NCBI RefSeq assembly: GCF_019279795.1 | Contig: NC_056727.1 | Span: 1,211,411,577 to 1,211,475,576 of the forward strand | Direction: 5' to 3' | From: Protopterus annectens | Taxonomy: Eukaryota; Chordata; Ceratodontiformes; Protopteridae | Length of the DNA stretch: 64,000 nucleotides | Shown: positions 22,783 to 34,110 of the stretch, in pieces | How positions within the stretch are numbered: position 1 is the first letter of the stretch | Layout: every line of letters begins with the position of its first letter | Translations under genes and position numbers: made by a program | The notes under the pieces: generated by a model | What the model saw: the letters and a program-made list of their open reading frames with translations, nothing else | Told to the model about the DNA's origin: nothing | Databases searched by the model: none

Positions 22783-22804
22783 AAAAAAAAAAAAAAAAAA
22801 AAAA
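22783..22804. repeat. A-run
   Basis: A run of about 22 A, close to the end of the R4/Dong-type remnant. It may be its poly(A)-like tail or a simple repeat. Confidence 0.85.
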
Positions 22805-22883
22805 CATTTGGGTAAATTAAATTGGCAGATAACCTATTGTGAAGGATTCTACTTGTCACTTCCAGCCAGAGAATAATACTGTG

Positions 22884-22888
<5 letters not shown>

Positions 22889-22922
<34 letters not shown>
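22889..22922. repeat. (AT)n microsatellite
   Basis: A dinucleotide tract immediately left of foldback element 3, repeating the association seen at elements 1, 2 and 4. Confidence 0.95.
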
Positions 22923-22925
<3 letters not shown>

Positions 22926-23331
22926 TACTTCATTTGACTGAAGATGCACTTCACTGAAAATGAAATCAGTGGGATCACTTCACTGAAAGCCCACTTCACT
23001 GAAAACTCATTTGACTGAAACTCCTTTCGTTGAAAGTTATATATGGCCTTTTTCCCTCTGTAGTGCAATCCTGGAGTTAGTATATATATTAAGGAGGGGT
23101 GTGGGGGGGGCACAGCCCCCACATATGTTGGTTATATATACTCTTCCGGAAACAGTTATTTATTGCACTTGTATCAATGTGTATAGTTTAAAATGTTTAT
23201 AATATATGGAGGGCGACCCCCCCTTAATATATATACTAACTCCAGGATCGCACTACAGTGGGGAAAAGGCCATATATAACTTTCAACTAAATAAGTTTCA
23301 GTCAAATGAGTTTTCAGAGAAGTGATCCCAC
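22923..23331. mobile_element. Foldback element 3 (long inverted repeat)
   Basis: The left arm is built of TTCACTGAAA-type units (CACTTCACTGAAA, CATTTGACTGAAA) and leads into GAAAGTTATATATGGCC and an inverted core (TGTAGTGCAATCCTGGAG at 23060). The right arm repeats the same blocks in reverse complement, with core CTAACTCCAGGATCGCACTA at 23236. G-run and C-run segments flank an AT-rich centre. The right arm is shorter than the left. The centre resembles the reverse complement of the centre of element 4. The right end lies inside the Gypsy-like gag remnant. Confidence 0.8.
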
Positions 23332-23762
23332 TTTCAAATCACCATATCTGCACATTTTGGCTTTATTTTCAAGTCAGTGATTTAAGCTGCAAAAGTTTCA
23401 CCTGGTTTTTGTTTTTTTTGTATAAAATAGGTGCCTGTTATGTAACATTTGTCTGGGGGTTGCACATTTCTCTAAATTTACATTTCACGTACTCAGGGTC
23501 CTCTCTTGATTCAGCCTGTACAACAAAATGTCGGTTCCCCCTTCTCCTGCTTATACTTCTGGTGCATAAACATGTGAACACTTTCTTTCAATGGCTTCAG
23601 ATCCCCCGCTAAGTTAAGCAAAATAAATGCCCTTGTACATGCATCTTTGTCAGAAAAAGCTGCTTGTGTGAAAGTATTGTATTCCTGCTCAAATACTCTC
23701 CAATTCTCTGTAATATTATGATCAAACAAAAGTGGACTGGGTCTGGAAAATGCCTCTGCCAT
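23332..23762 (-). pseudogene. Ty3/Gypsy-like gag N-terminal remnant
   Basis: The minus strand opens at an ATG (23760-23762) with MAEAFSRPSPLLFDH and an ENWRVFEQEYNTF block, then AFILLNLAGD. This is the helical N-terminal part of a retrotransposon capsid protein. After a stop at 23511 related codons continue in other frames (a DPEYVKCKFREMCNPQTN block, then ITDLKIKAKMCRYGDLK) up to the junction with foldback element 3. Capsid, protease and polymerase parts further downstream are absent. It is a broken relic of a retrotransposon, described only at family level. Confidence 0.6.
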
Positions 23763-23829
23763 ATCAACACATATTAGTGAAGGTGCTTGAAATTATGCCA
23801 GAACATTATGCTAGAACTTGTAATTATGC

Positions 23830-24260
23830 CCAATAGCACAACAGACCCTTTGAAATAACTGCACTTTGCCAAATAAGTCTCTGTAGCACAAGAACACTTT
23901 AAAATCACTGTACTTTGTGAGACCACACTTTATCAGTATAAGAAATACTTCAAAATGACTGTATTTTGTGAATGAACTGTACATAGCACAAGAAGCTCAG
24001 AGTAAGAAACACTTCAGAATGAATGCACTTTGCAAATGAACTATATACAGCATAAGAACTTTTCAGAATGGCTGTACTTTGCAAAATAATTCTGCACAGT
24101 GTAAGAAACACTTTGAAATGGTGGCACTCTGCAAATAAATATACACACAGCACAAGAAACTTTTCAAATTAGCTGTACTTTGCACTTTTCAAAATAACTG
24201 TACTTTGCACACAGCAAACTCTTTAAAATAATTTCACCGTAATAAAGCACACACTCTGCA
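23830..24260 (-). repeat. Imperfect tandem repeats in the presumed retrotransposon leader
   Basis: Units of roughly 55-65 bp recur with shared blocks such as AGAACACTT/AGAAACACTT, then an AATGACTGTA or AATGGCTGTA block and CTTTGCAAA. They lie between the gag start and the presumed primer site, so they may be 5' leader repeats of the Gypsy-like element. Units are diverged and their exact borders are uncertain. Confidence 0.5.
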
Positions 24261-24559
24261 AACACTTTGCATACTGAGATACTATGAATAGCTCTAGTTA
24301 TGCTTTGAATGGCTTTGGTCAATGTGAAATAGTAGTTTATGCCAAAACACGGTTGTTTATTAAAAAAAACATGCAGTTGCCTTGCTTTTCTAAGCTTGTT
24401 TAGCCCTTTTATTGTACTCGTTATGCCCATTTAACCTCTTATCATGCTCATTATACTTTTCTTGTGTTTTACTTTAAACATGCTCGTTATACAAACCAGA
24501 GGTAATTCTGAGCCCCATATAAGTGTTCCTGATAATTTAATCAAATATCATGGTTTTGA

Positions 24560-24655
24560 ACACTTCATTTAATTAATAATGCATTTTGTGCCTTTTGTTT
24601 AATTAATAATGCATTTTGTGCTACTCATTTGATTAATAATGTGTTTTGTGCCTTA
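24560..24655. repeat. About 31-bp tandem repeat, three copies
   Basis: Three successive units contain TTAATTAATAATGCATTTTG or a close variant, followed by TGCC or TGCT. They also lie in the presumed leader of the Gypsy-like element. Confidence 0.75.
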
Positions 24656-24822
24656 TGAATGCTCAGTATCATTTTCTTTGCAAAATAAATAATTTGTGCA
24701 AGTTTTGGTTACCTGAAGTTTGTTTCTGGCCCTTTTTAATTGTTTGAGCACTATCACCCAATCTGCTCAATATACCTTCACTGTCAACTCCATACCTCAT
24801 GGCTTGAAGAAGTTGTACTCTC

Positions 24823-24841
24823 AATCACGGTTCTGACACGA
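24823..24841 (-). promoter_or_regulatory. Candidate primer-binding site, tRNA-Leu type
   Basis: On the minus strand the sequence reads TCGTGTCAGAACCGTGATT. It matches the 3' end complement of a vertebrate tRNA-Leu (TGGTGTCAGAAGTGGGATT, from general knowledge) at 15 of 19 positions. It lies immediately after a sequence ending in GTGACA, where a 5' LTR should end, and about 1 kb upstream of the gag start in the same orientation. Confidence 0.45.
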
Positions 24842-25065
24842 TGTCACTCCTCCAGTCAGGATAAAACTGATTAACAGTTGTGGGTTCAGTTCAATCACAT
24901 CTAGATTGAGGCTTAGTAACTTAAACTTAGATAAACTTATAAACAGACTACTACACTCATACATGTTAACACTCTGGCTGTTCTCTCAAAATGGCATTGC
25001 TGCCTGCACATGCTCACTATTTATAAGCACGTGCCTACACTTTAAAGTTAGAACATACACTCTGT

Positions 25066-25145
<80 letters not shown>

Positions 25146-25362
25146 AAATGCCTGAAAAATAATACACCACTTATGATTCTCAACCACGTTAGCCTATCCT
25201 CCACCAACCTATTTACTTCTTTGCTTCCTGACAACTCAGAACACTTGTTGGCCATCATCCTAAGGGGTGTCAAGAGATATTTATTTATTTACTTGCTTCT
25301 AATCCCTCCACTTTTTCGCTGACAAGCACAACACAATGCCTGCTATGCTTGACCCCTTTACA
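24842..25362 (-). mobile_element. Candidate 5' LTR of the Gypsy-like element
   Basis: On the minus strand the candidate begins TGTAAAGGGGTC and ends GTGACA directly before the primer-like site, giving a 521-bp LTR with TG...CA ends. It contains an (AC)n(AT)n tract at 25071-25139. The outer border is a guess, because there is no second LTR in the window to compare with and no target duplication was identified. Confidence 0.35.
25071..25139. repeat. (AC)n(AT)n compound microsatellite
   Basis: About 37 bp of AC repeats run straight into about 30 bp of AT repeats. Confidence 0.95.
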
Positions 25363-25520
25363 GTTTTCATGCCAAGTAAGAGAGGGATGCTGGCTTTTCC
25401 AAGCTCATGCAATACTCTCTGCCTTCTGTTTCACATTGAGAGGAACACAAGCCCACACTGTGTCCCGATGGTGATGCTCCTGTAGCAGGAGATGTACCAA
25501 TCCTCCCTCTGGATAGGTTA

Positions 25521-25674
25521 GTGCTTCCCACCCACTGTACCTGAACCCATCCTCCAGTGCTTCCCACCCACTGTACCTGTCCTCCAGTGCTTCCCACCCA
25601 CTGCACCCGTACCTGTGCCACTAGTCACGTCAGGGTCATTTGTGCCACTAGTCACATCAGGGTCGTTTGTGCCA
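25521..25674. repeat. Two adjacent minisatellites
   Basis: The first unit contains GTGCTTCCCACCCACTG and occurs at 25521, 25557 and 25587. The second contains TGCCACTAGTCACGTCAGGG and occurs twice, at about 25616 and 25643. The spacing of the first unit changes from 36 to 30 bp. Confidence 0.85.
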
Positions 25675-25679
25675 TTGTT

Positions 25680-26459
25680 TGGGCATTAGCCCTCTACTGT
25701 ACAGAGCTGGCACATAACACACCATTTTGTTACATATATAAATCGCTCTACTACCTAATTAAAATGTTTGCCTTGAGGAAAAACTAAAATAACCTTTCTT
25801 CCAAATCAAATTTATGAATCATTTAAGTATCTTGGCAACAGTAACCAAATGTTCAGACATAAAGGAAATTTCCTAGGCATTACTATTAACAGGGAGCTAG
25901 AATAGGTGGCCTCCCCACATACAGACATATTTAACTTCTGCACTCAGCACTATTTTGTATTGTAACAGCAGATTATATATTATTTTTATATTGTAATCAG
26001 TTTGTTGTTCTAGGCATACAATGAAATTAAGTTACTGAAACCAATGGCTTTAAAGTAATTTTAAGCTAGTTAATATCTTCTTTTACATTTACAGCAGCGA
26101 AATGTAAGGTTCAAGTTCTCAAATCATATGTAGCAGCAGTATTTAATTCGTTTTTAGGTAACACTGTTACCATGCATGAATGTTAACATCAGCATGTAAT
26201 CCAGCAGGATTATCTTGCATCTCCTGCACTTACTTTATGTAAATAATTGGCATTATCAAGTAGAAAGGTCACTGTTTAAACTATTAGCGCAGTGTATGAA
26301 TGCAACAGTTTTTAAATATAATAACACCACTCTGTCTCAGAACCTAGCCAACAAGTGACCTAGATTAAATGAAAAGGAAGAACGGTTTGGATAGAGACCA
26401 GTGTTTTTTTCTACATTGTCAGCTTCTTAATTCATCAGCTCTGAATTTTATTCCTTAAA

Positions 26460-26504
<45 letters not shown>

Positions 26505-28545
26505 GTTTGTTATTTTGGTGCTGAAGTTGTATTTTTTCCATATAATGTCATTTTAAAATAAAACAGATGAGTAATGCAGTGAAATAATTATGTTTATACT
26601 TATCTATTTTTTCATTCACAGAAACTAATGGTTACAATGCTTTTAGTATTTACAAACACTGCATCACCTTTTTTTTAATTGTGAAATCATTTCTAATTTT
26701 AAAATGAAGTGTACAGATCCCACATGCTAAAATAGCATGAACGGATCTTGCATAGTTTACATCAAGTAAATGCTGACTGTCCTGTCTTCCTGAGTATCTG
26801 CTGTGATTTGTATATGTTCTTAACTGAAAAAAGTAGACTTCATAGGACATTTATGTAACTAAGCAGCAATTCTGCATGAATGATTGTAAAACTAATTTTA
26901 AATGACATCTTATCCTGTATATTAATCCTGTCTTATGTTTTGAATTCCATCTGATGGAAGACATCTTATCCTATATGTTGTCAGTCTGTGGTTGTCGTTG
27001 AAGACTGTGGATGCTGGTTTCCTAACAACACATTGGGGTGAGTCCATGAGGCAGTACAGATCACTAGTCAATAAGTTCTAATCTCAGCTGCTGCTTTGTG
27101 CCAACCAGTTTGCCCATACCCTATAGCATGGAAGGATTTCTGGGTTTTCCATAGCTTTTTTGTCTGACTGAAGAAGGTAACAATGTATTCTGGTTGGGAC
27201 AGGGGAACACAAAGTACAAAGTAGCAGCAGTAGACTGTGGTAGCTTAGACAGGAACAAATGTGTTGCCTGAGCTGGTGCCTCTGCCCAGGCTTCCTTTTT
27301 TTGCAGTTCTGGTTAGAGAGGCAGACATTTTAGAAAAGAATACTGCCGATAAACCTTAAAATTTGGTTCTGTGTATAATCTGCATTCAGTCTCTGTATGT
27401 TGTATGTTGTTCACTCTCCCAGCTTTGTATATAACATCTGTGTTTTCACCCTGGAATTCTCCTATAGAAGGGCCTCTGTTTCCATGGCAAAAAAGGTGGG
27501 CAGACAGTTGTTTGTATGCAACTGAGATGAAATGAGGCAAATGGGGATCAGATTGCTGAAAATATGACTTGGTAAAGAGGTGCCTCTAGCTATGGCTCTG
27601 TTCTTTTCAGAGCGTTTGTGGCAGTACAGATAGTGACTCCAGGGCACACTATGTTCATTAAGAAAGGTAGTGAACTCTGATTACTAAAGGGGAAAGGTCA
27701 TCACAAAATGACTTGTAATTGTTGTGAAAGTGGCCCATTGTCTGGTAGCTTAATTCCAGTACTAAAAATGTGAGCAATGCAATTAATGGAGGAAAACAGT
27801 GGTGTTCCAGAGAGGGAGAGTTAAAATAAATGCACTTAAATCAATCAACCAGTGTAACAAGTCAGCAGGAGAGTGACCAGGATACGAGGATACAATAGGA
27901 TAGTATCAGACAGAAAGCAGCAGGAAATGCTCTAACAGCTGCAGAGACTGCTGGTCAGGCCATTCACAGCAAATTACTCAAATTTTGATTCCCCGCCTAA
28001 AACAGGAAAGGAACAAGCCAAACAAAGCATGATGCAGGATAAAGCAGACAATTCAGGGCAAGGAGGGCAGGTCCTCTATGAACAACTAAGGGTGCTAAAT
28101 ATATAGTGCCTAGATGAGAGTCTGGCAATGGAACAGAGACCTGTAGGCTCCTGGAAGGAATTAGGACACTAAACTAGAAGTCTTTAGAAGACACTTAATT
28201 TTAGAATGTTTCAGTTGTACATAGTTGACAGTTTGCCAGTGATCCTTCAGAATCATGCAGTTAAATCACAATACATGCTAAACTACAATGTTTATGTCAT
28301 CCTAAGGTGTCTGTAACAGGAATAAACATTACACTCGCCAAATCCTCTCAGTAAATGTGTTAATGGTTTTATGATTACAATTCTTTATAAGATATAGAGA
28401 CATACTATTGCAGATTTAGGTATGGATGGAACAATTAAATATTTCTAGAACTATCAGATATAAAAGCTTGTGTATTATGTAAAACTGTTAAAGCATGTAG
28501 AATGTGCTACAGCTCCCTGCCTTCAGCCATAAAATATAATGAGGG
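25680..28545. other. No recognised gene; one (TC)n tract
   Basis: About 2.9 kb without a recognisable element apart from a (TC)n tract at 26463-26500. It may be unique intergenic sequence or too diverged to recognise. Confidence 0.4.
26463..26500. repeat. (TC)n microsatellite
   Basis: About 38 bp of TC repeats. Confidence 0.95.
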
Positions 28546-28549
28546 TTTT

Positions 28550-28930
28550 CACTGCCTGATGTCTGTTTTATCCTTTTCATGGCTGTGGGGGAGCTGGAGT
28601 CTTTTCTGGCAAGCAATGGGTGTACAGCAAAGAAACAGTCCTGAGCAAGTCACCAGTCCATTATATGAGGCATGCATATAGTTAATGACATACCACACTC
28701 ACAGTTTAAGGGAGATTGGGGAGGATTATCAAATCAGTCTATCAGTATGATCTTAGGATGTGGGAAGAAACTAGAGTACCTGACAAAAAAATAAGAACAT
28801 AAGGAGAGAGTGAGGGCATGCTTACTTTGCACAGAAAGTACCCCAGCCAGCAACAAAACTGAACAATTAAATAACATGAGGCAGGAACACTACCTGCGCT
28901 GCCATTATAGTCAAGTACAGGATACCAAAA
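28550..28930 (-). mobile_element. tRNA-derived SINE with conserved body
   Basis: On the minus strand a degraded tRNA head (GGCAGCGCAGGTAGTG ... GTTGCTGGCTGGGG) is followed by TACTTTCTGTGCAAAGTAAG, by TTTCTTCCCACATCCTAAGA, and then by a 3' part whose forward strand reads GGGGGAGCTGGAGTCTTTTC. This order matches a widespread vertebrate tRNA-SINE body (V-SINE-like, from memory). It is the longest SINE copy in the window but clearly old. A short A-run at 28928 lies next to the head. Confidence 0.65.
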
Positions 28931-29173
28931 AAAAAAAAACCTTGTATGCTCCTTCTTACACTTAATATGTGCTTTCCTAATCATTTTATTGATTTTTTGA
29001 GTCTGTGAATGTATTTTACTCAATTATATCTATTATTTAGAAAGCAAAATATTCTCAGGCTCATAAGGTATAGTTGGACTCCTGAAGGTAAATTTTTATT
29101 GGCATAAAAATCTGTCATTACATTAGATCACATCAGGTGATCTCATAATGTAGATGTCAACCGCAGTAATATG

Positions 29174-29245
29174 TGTTCATAGGTTCATAGTTGTGTACTA
29201 GGCTAATGGCCCTTACAAGCCTAGCCCATAGGATTACCCAGGCAT
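29174..29245 (-). other. CR1 3' end and octamer tail
   Basis: The reverse complement of GTTCATAGGTTCATAG gives two TATGAACC-type octamers, followed by TACTAGGCTAATGGCC and CTTACAAGCCTAGCCC, the conserved CR1 3' module. Confidence 0.8.
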
Positions 29246-29259
29246 CATGCCACCCGACC

Positions 29260-31873
29260 TTAGTTCCCAGTGCCTCTGTCGAGTAGAGCCACTGGAGTGA
29301 TCCCCAGAGTGAATTTTCTATTTCCCATCCACTCATCAAGATTTCTCTTGAAGAGGGCCAGTGAGGTGTTCTGTTTGACATGTATGGGAAGTCTGTTCCA
29401 TAGCATGGGCAGTCTCTGGGTTAAGAACTTGTCCCTCCAGCATGTTCTGTTGATTGTGGTAATGAGGTTGAGGTCTCTGGAGCTTGTGGTGCGCAGGTAT
29501 TGGGATTTCTTTAGATGTAGCATTTCTAATAGAGTTGGGTCGGACATGGCTTTGTAAGTCAAGCAGAGATCGCCTCTAAGTAGGAGATATGAGACAGAGA
29601 ATAGTTGGAGTTTTTTGAGTCTGTCCATATAGGACAAGTGTTTAAGGCCTAGGATCCCCTTTGTGAGGTACTTTTGCGGCCTCTCTAGTTGTTACAGGTG
29701 TCTAGTGAGGTACATGCATTGTACTCGATTAATTGGCCTAATGAGGGAAAGGTTAAGGGAGACAATGACCGCTTTCTTCCTGGATGCAAAACCCTTAGTA
29801 ATGAGATGTGCCACATAGAAGGATTTTCTGACTACAGTGGCAATGTGGTGGTCAAAAGAGAGGTTGCTGTCAACCTGTGTTCCGAGATCTCTTATAATGC
29901 CTTCTGTGTTCAGTGGACTACCATCGATGTCGTAATTCATGGGAACCGAGTTTTTCCTAAAGGGGATGATGATACATTTTTTGGCATTGAGCTGAAGGCC
30001 ATGTTTCTGACACCAGTCGTTAGTCTCAGTGAGGCCTTTCTGTAGGATGTCAACATTACTTGGGGAATTAATACTAGCTCCCAACTTGCAATCATCTGCG
30101 AACTTTGTCAGCCAGAGTCCCTTCATGTTGGCCTGGACTTCAGAGAAGTAGATACCAAACAGGAGAGAACCCAGGACCGAACCCTGTGGGACTCCACTCA
30201 TGACTGGAGTCATCTACTTTCATACAATGGGTTCTATCTGTGAGCCAGTTTGCAACCCACCTAGTGATATAGGGGTTGATGCCTAGCTTAGTGACTTTTT
30301 CTATGATTCCAGAGTGGGGAATGGTATCAAAGGCCTTAGCCAGATCAAGGTAGGCTGTATGAACCACCTTGCCTTCATCCACAGCTCTGGTGACTGATTC
30401 AAAGAAGTCAACCAAGTTGAGCAGGCATGATCTATCGCCTCTAAGTAGGAGATATGAGACAGAGAATAGTTGGAGTTTTTTGAGTCTGTCCATATAGGAC
30501 AAGTGTTTAAGGCCTAGGATCCCCTTTGTGAGGTACTTTTGCGGCCTCTCTAGTTGTTACAGGTGTCTAGTGAGGTACATGCATTGTACTCGATTAATTG
30601 GCCTAATGAGGGAAAGGTTAAGGGAGACAATGACCGCTTTCTTCCTGGATGCAAAACCCTTAGTAATGAGATGTGCCACATAGAAGGATTTTCTGACTAC
30701 AGTGGCAATGTGGTGGTCAAAAGAGAGGTTGCTGTCAACCTGTGTTCCGAGATCTCTTATAATGCCTTCTGTGTTCAGTGGACTACCATCGATGTCGTAA
30801 TTCATGGGAACCGAGTTTTTCCTAAAGGGATGATGATACATTTTTTGGCATTGAGCTGAAGGCCATGTTTCTGACACCAGTCGTTAGTCTCAGTGAGGCC
30901 TTTCTGTAGGATGTCAACATTACTTGGGGAATTAATACTAGCTCCCAACTTGCAATCATCTGCGAACTTTGTCAGCCAGAGTCCCTTCATGTTGGCCTGG
31001 ACTTCAGAGAAGTAGATACCAAACAGGAGAGAACCCAGGACCGAACCCTGTGGGACTCCACTCATGACTGGAGTCATCTACTTTCATACAATGGGTTCTA
31101 TCTGTGAGCCAGTTTGCAACCCACCTAGTGATATAGGGGTTGATGCCTAGCTTAGTGACTTTTTCTATGATTCCAGAGTGGGGAATGGTATCAAAGGCCT
31201 TAGCCAGATCAAGGTAGGCTGTATGAACCACCTTGCCTTCATCCACAGCTCTGGTGACTGATTCAAAGAAGTCAACCAAGTTGAGCAGGCATGATCTACC
31301 CTTCACAAAACTAAACTGAGTGGGATCCAGAGTTTGGAGATTCTCTATATCCTTATTTATTAGGTCTATGATGATACATTCCATAGCTTTGCATATCAGA
31401 ATCGTCAGGCTAATGGGGCGATAGTTCCCAGGGTCTGTAGTCACTCCTCCTTTGTGGAGAGGGATGACTGTAGCAGTGCACCACTTGGTAGGGACAAAGC
31501 CTGAGGTAAGGCTGTGATTGAACAGGGCACACAGGTGAGGTACCAGTTCACTCTGTAGTTCATGTAGAATACAGCCAGGGATATTGTCAGGTCCCATAGA
31601 AGCCGTGTTCTTGGCCTTGGACAGTGCTGTTTTAACCTGTGCAGCAGTAATACTGGGTGCCCGGCAATCTACTGGTATTGTGATTGGTTCTTGGGGGGGT
31701 AAAGTTGGCATTGAATCTGTCAACCAGTATATTGGCAATATCTGTTGGCTTGGTATACTAGGTACCATTGTGCAGTAGCTCAGAGCAAATCTGGGAATTG
31801 CCGTGGAGATTCTCTGTATAACTATAGAAGGCCTTGTGGTTGTCTTTACTATCTGCTGCAATTCATTTTTCAT
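29260..31873 (-). pseudogene. CR1 linker and reverse transcriptase, disrupted by a duplication
   Basis: From 31873 downward the frame reads a linker (VKTALSKAKNTASMGPDNIP), then FVPTKWCTATVIPLHKGG, DPGNYRPISLTILICKAME, SCLLNLVDFFESVTRAVDEG, AYLDLAKAFDTIPHSGII and, after a frame break near 31075, GVPQGSVLGSLLFGIYFS and LTKFADDCKLGAS with an intact FADD box. The thumb region and C-terminus follow. The coding order is then repeated because 30434-31297 and 29569-30433 are copies of each other. The final part (SYMDRLKKLQLFSV to TCWRDKF) ends at 29260. Confidence 0.85.
29569..31297. repeat. Almost perfect tandem duplication, 865 + 864 bp
   Basis: Copy one is 29569-30433 and copy two is 30434-31297. 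Both start ATCGCCTCTAAGTAGG and end GCAGGCATGATCT. In the stretches I compared base by base the only difference is one G (AAAGGGGATGATG in copy one, AAAGGGATGATG in copy two). The LINE around it is old and full of lesions, so the duplication is far younger than the element, or it is an assembly artefact. Confidence 0.92.
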
Positions 31874-32217
31874 AGCTAACTTTAGAGGATTTGATGAGAG
31901 ATCTCAACTTTTTGTTGAGGCTGATAAGGGAGTTTTTCCAGTCTTGGGACTTCACCTTATTCTGTATCAGTTTCCTCCTTCTGTTGTGGAGCTTGTTTAT
32001 AGCAGGGGACCACCAGATTGGCTTCCTTTTTTGGAGGACAGCGTCTTGGTTCTATTGGGTATGGTGAGGTCCATGAGTTTGTGTACGTGTTTGTGAAATG
32101 CATTGGTGTATGATTCAGCAGTCATGCAACTATTCTCCATTTGCATGGGTGCCGTGAAGTTAGCCACCTCAGTTTTTAGGAGCCCAAAGTTAGCTTTGGA
32201 GAAGTTTTTTATGGTGG

Positions 32218-33030
32218 TTACATTTGCGGGGGTGGGGGGATGTGGATTTCCAAGGTGATTAGTTTCTGGTCGGATCTAACCAGGGAGGAGTTGACTACTG
32301 GCATAGAGCAACGGTCGCCCATGTTAGTAATGACCAGGTCAAGGATGTTTCCACCTCTAGTGTGGGTAAGAACGAGCTGGTCCAGGACATTGGAATTAAT
32401 TAATTCCAGGAAATGTTGGGCAAGTGTATTGCTACATGAGTAGTTTTCCCAGTTAATGGAGGGGTAGTTGAAGTCTCCCAGTATGAGAGTGTTAGGTTGG
32501 ACCCTAATATTCTCCAGGGTGCTTAGGAACTTGGAGTGTGAGTCTTGGGACATAATTGGGGACCTATAGCAGGCTACAACCTGAATCGCTGTCTTACCCA
32601 ATGTTAGCTGCACCTGAAGTATCTCTGATGCGTTATGTTGGGCTACCAGTCTGGAGGTGTGCGCATCCTTTATGAATATGGAAACACCACCACCTTTGGA
32701 GCTTCGGTCCAAGTTCTGGGGTCTAAAGGTGTGGAATGAGTTATAGCCTGGTAGTTCAGGGGTGCTTTCTGCTGCCTTGAACTAGGTCTCTGTTGCAGCA
32801 CAAATGTCGATGTTCTCCATTTTAAGGAGTGCTTTGAGTGAGTGCATTTTGAGATTTAGACTTCTAGCATTGAGCAGCATGACCCTCGGATTGCATTTAA
32901 TTGTAGCTGTTATGGTGGTAATTTGTTCTTTGGAACACTGCCTAAACAAGGCACTATAAGGGTGGCAAGAGCCTTGGCCAGTATCCGGAAGCCCAGGGGT
33001 GACAGATGCAGGCCAGCTGTGGAAAAACAT
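32218..33030 (-). pseudogene. CR1 endonuclease of the 29-34 kb copy
   Basis: The minus strand reads LLNARSLNLKMHSLKALL, then ENIDICAATET followed by a stop at 32782-32784 where other copies have tryptophan (TETW). It then continues with KGGGVSIFIKDAHTS, a VVACYRSPIMSQD block, LGDFNYPSINWENY and a SLVRSDQKLITLE block. The last has SDQ where the 18.4-kb copy has SDH, so a catalytic histidine is also lost. Otherwise the domain is complete. Confidence 0.82.
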
Positions 33031-33900
33031 TGAGGTCTGTCAGTCATGTCATCCTAGGCAGACAGATACTGGATCCCCGTAGAATGACACCAGAAACTTA
33101 GCCAATTGTTGGAATCAATCATTTTCTGCTTGTACTGTAGTATCATTCTGGATGATGGTAAGATGCTGCTCAGGGCTAGGGTCATATTCACCTGGGCTAC
33201 ATAATCCAAGCACTCCTCCATGTCTCTTTTCATGTAGTCCAGGGAGGTACATCTCAGGTCATTCACACTCACATGTACAATGACAGAGTCATATTTGTAC
33301 CTGTTGTTGAGGTACCTGAGTGTGTGAGTTATGTGGTGGATCCTGGCATCTGACAAGCAGCTGACTGTTACTTTCTCCTTATTCAATCTAGTGAGTGGGA
33401 CATCAGTGTGCCTCACTATCGAGTCACCTATGACTAGTGTGTTGGGCATGCTGTTTTGCCTTAGGGGCTTTGGTTAAGTGGCACACTCTTTAGGAGAGTT
33501 ATATGTCTCATGATTAGTGTTGTGTTATGGTGGGCGAGTGCATTTCTGCCTTGGAGGTCTCTGCTGTTTGGATAGATTTTTACTGAGAGCCTCCACAAAG
33601 GTGGGTATGTGGTTTGTGTTTTTATGTGAAGGCAGTGCTGGTGTGTGTTCTGGAGGGCTAGGTGTTCCATGTGGTGTGGTGCAAGTGTTGATCTTCTCTT
33701 CTTGACCAGCTATTCTGGTCTTGGCTGTCATGTACGTGGCTTCTAGTTTGAATATATAAGTGCATTTCTCCCAAGTCTGAGTGTTGGGGGTAAGAGGAGA
33801 GGGTTGTCGGTGTACATGAGGCAGTTGCTACATTGCCTCAGGATGCTCAAGTTCACTAGGTTAATAGAAGAAAGCAAAGGGAACTGATCTTTAGACATGC
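33000..33900 (-). pseudogene. CR1 ORF1 of the 29-34 kb copy
   Basis: At about 33900-33770 the frame starts with an ATG and shows SILRQCSNCLMYTD (the first zinc-finger CX2C). At 33449-33054 the SGNH-hydrolase-like domain is open: VIGDSIVRHTDVPL, VIVHVSVNDLRCTSLD and a long helical part. Glycine of the GxND block is serine here, a stop replaces a tryptophan near 33051, and the Asp-His block reads TAGLHLSPLG, so the catalytic aspartate is alanine. The hydrolase is inactive in this copy although the fold is recognisable. Confidence 0.8.
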
Positions 33901-34110
33901 CTGGATGGGTGGGTATTAATAATAAGTACTGGAGCTGTTTCCTTGTAGAAAGTTTAGTGCTGGTAGCACTTTTGTGTGCTACAATAATTGCTACAAGAAG
34001 TCTGGTAAAGTGCTAGACTAATAAGCTAATAAAAGTGCAGGAGTAGAGAGAACTAGCAAATCTATGGGAAAAATTGAAGAGCAGACTTTGGCACCGCTCA
34101 GAAGCTTACA

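Larger units (their letters stand above)
29174..34110 (-). mobile_element. Full-length CR1 LINE with internal tandem duplication
   Basis: Read on the minus strand: leader (from a GAGCGGTGCC start near 34107), ORF1 with zinc finger and esterase domain, endonuclease, linker, reverse transcriptase, and the 3' end with the CTATGAACCTATGAAC-type tail at 29174-29230. Without an extra 864-bp copy of part of the reverse transcriptase it would be about 4.07 kb, like the copy at 16.6-20.8 kb. It is more degraded than that copy but better preserved than the one at 2.3-6 kb. Confidence 0.88.

Noticed and set aside
25367..25621. Gly/Trp/Val repeat protein on the minus strand
   Set aside because: It is a translation of the 30-36-bp minisatellite.
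26640..27650. Possible host exon region at 26.6-27.6 kb
   Set aside because: Short frames lack any recognised domain, and no consistent splice-site pattern was seen.
29689..30045. 118-codon plus-strand frame, repeated at 30554
   Set aside because: It is the antisense shadow of the duplicated CR1 reverse transcriptase; its repetition simply reflects the tandem duplication.
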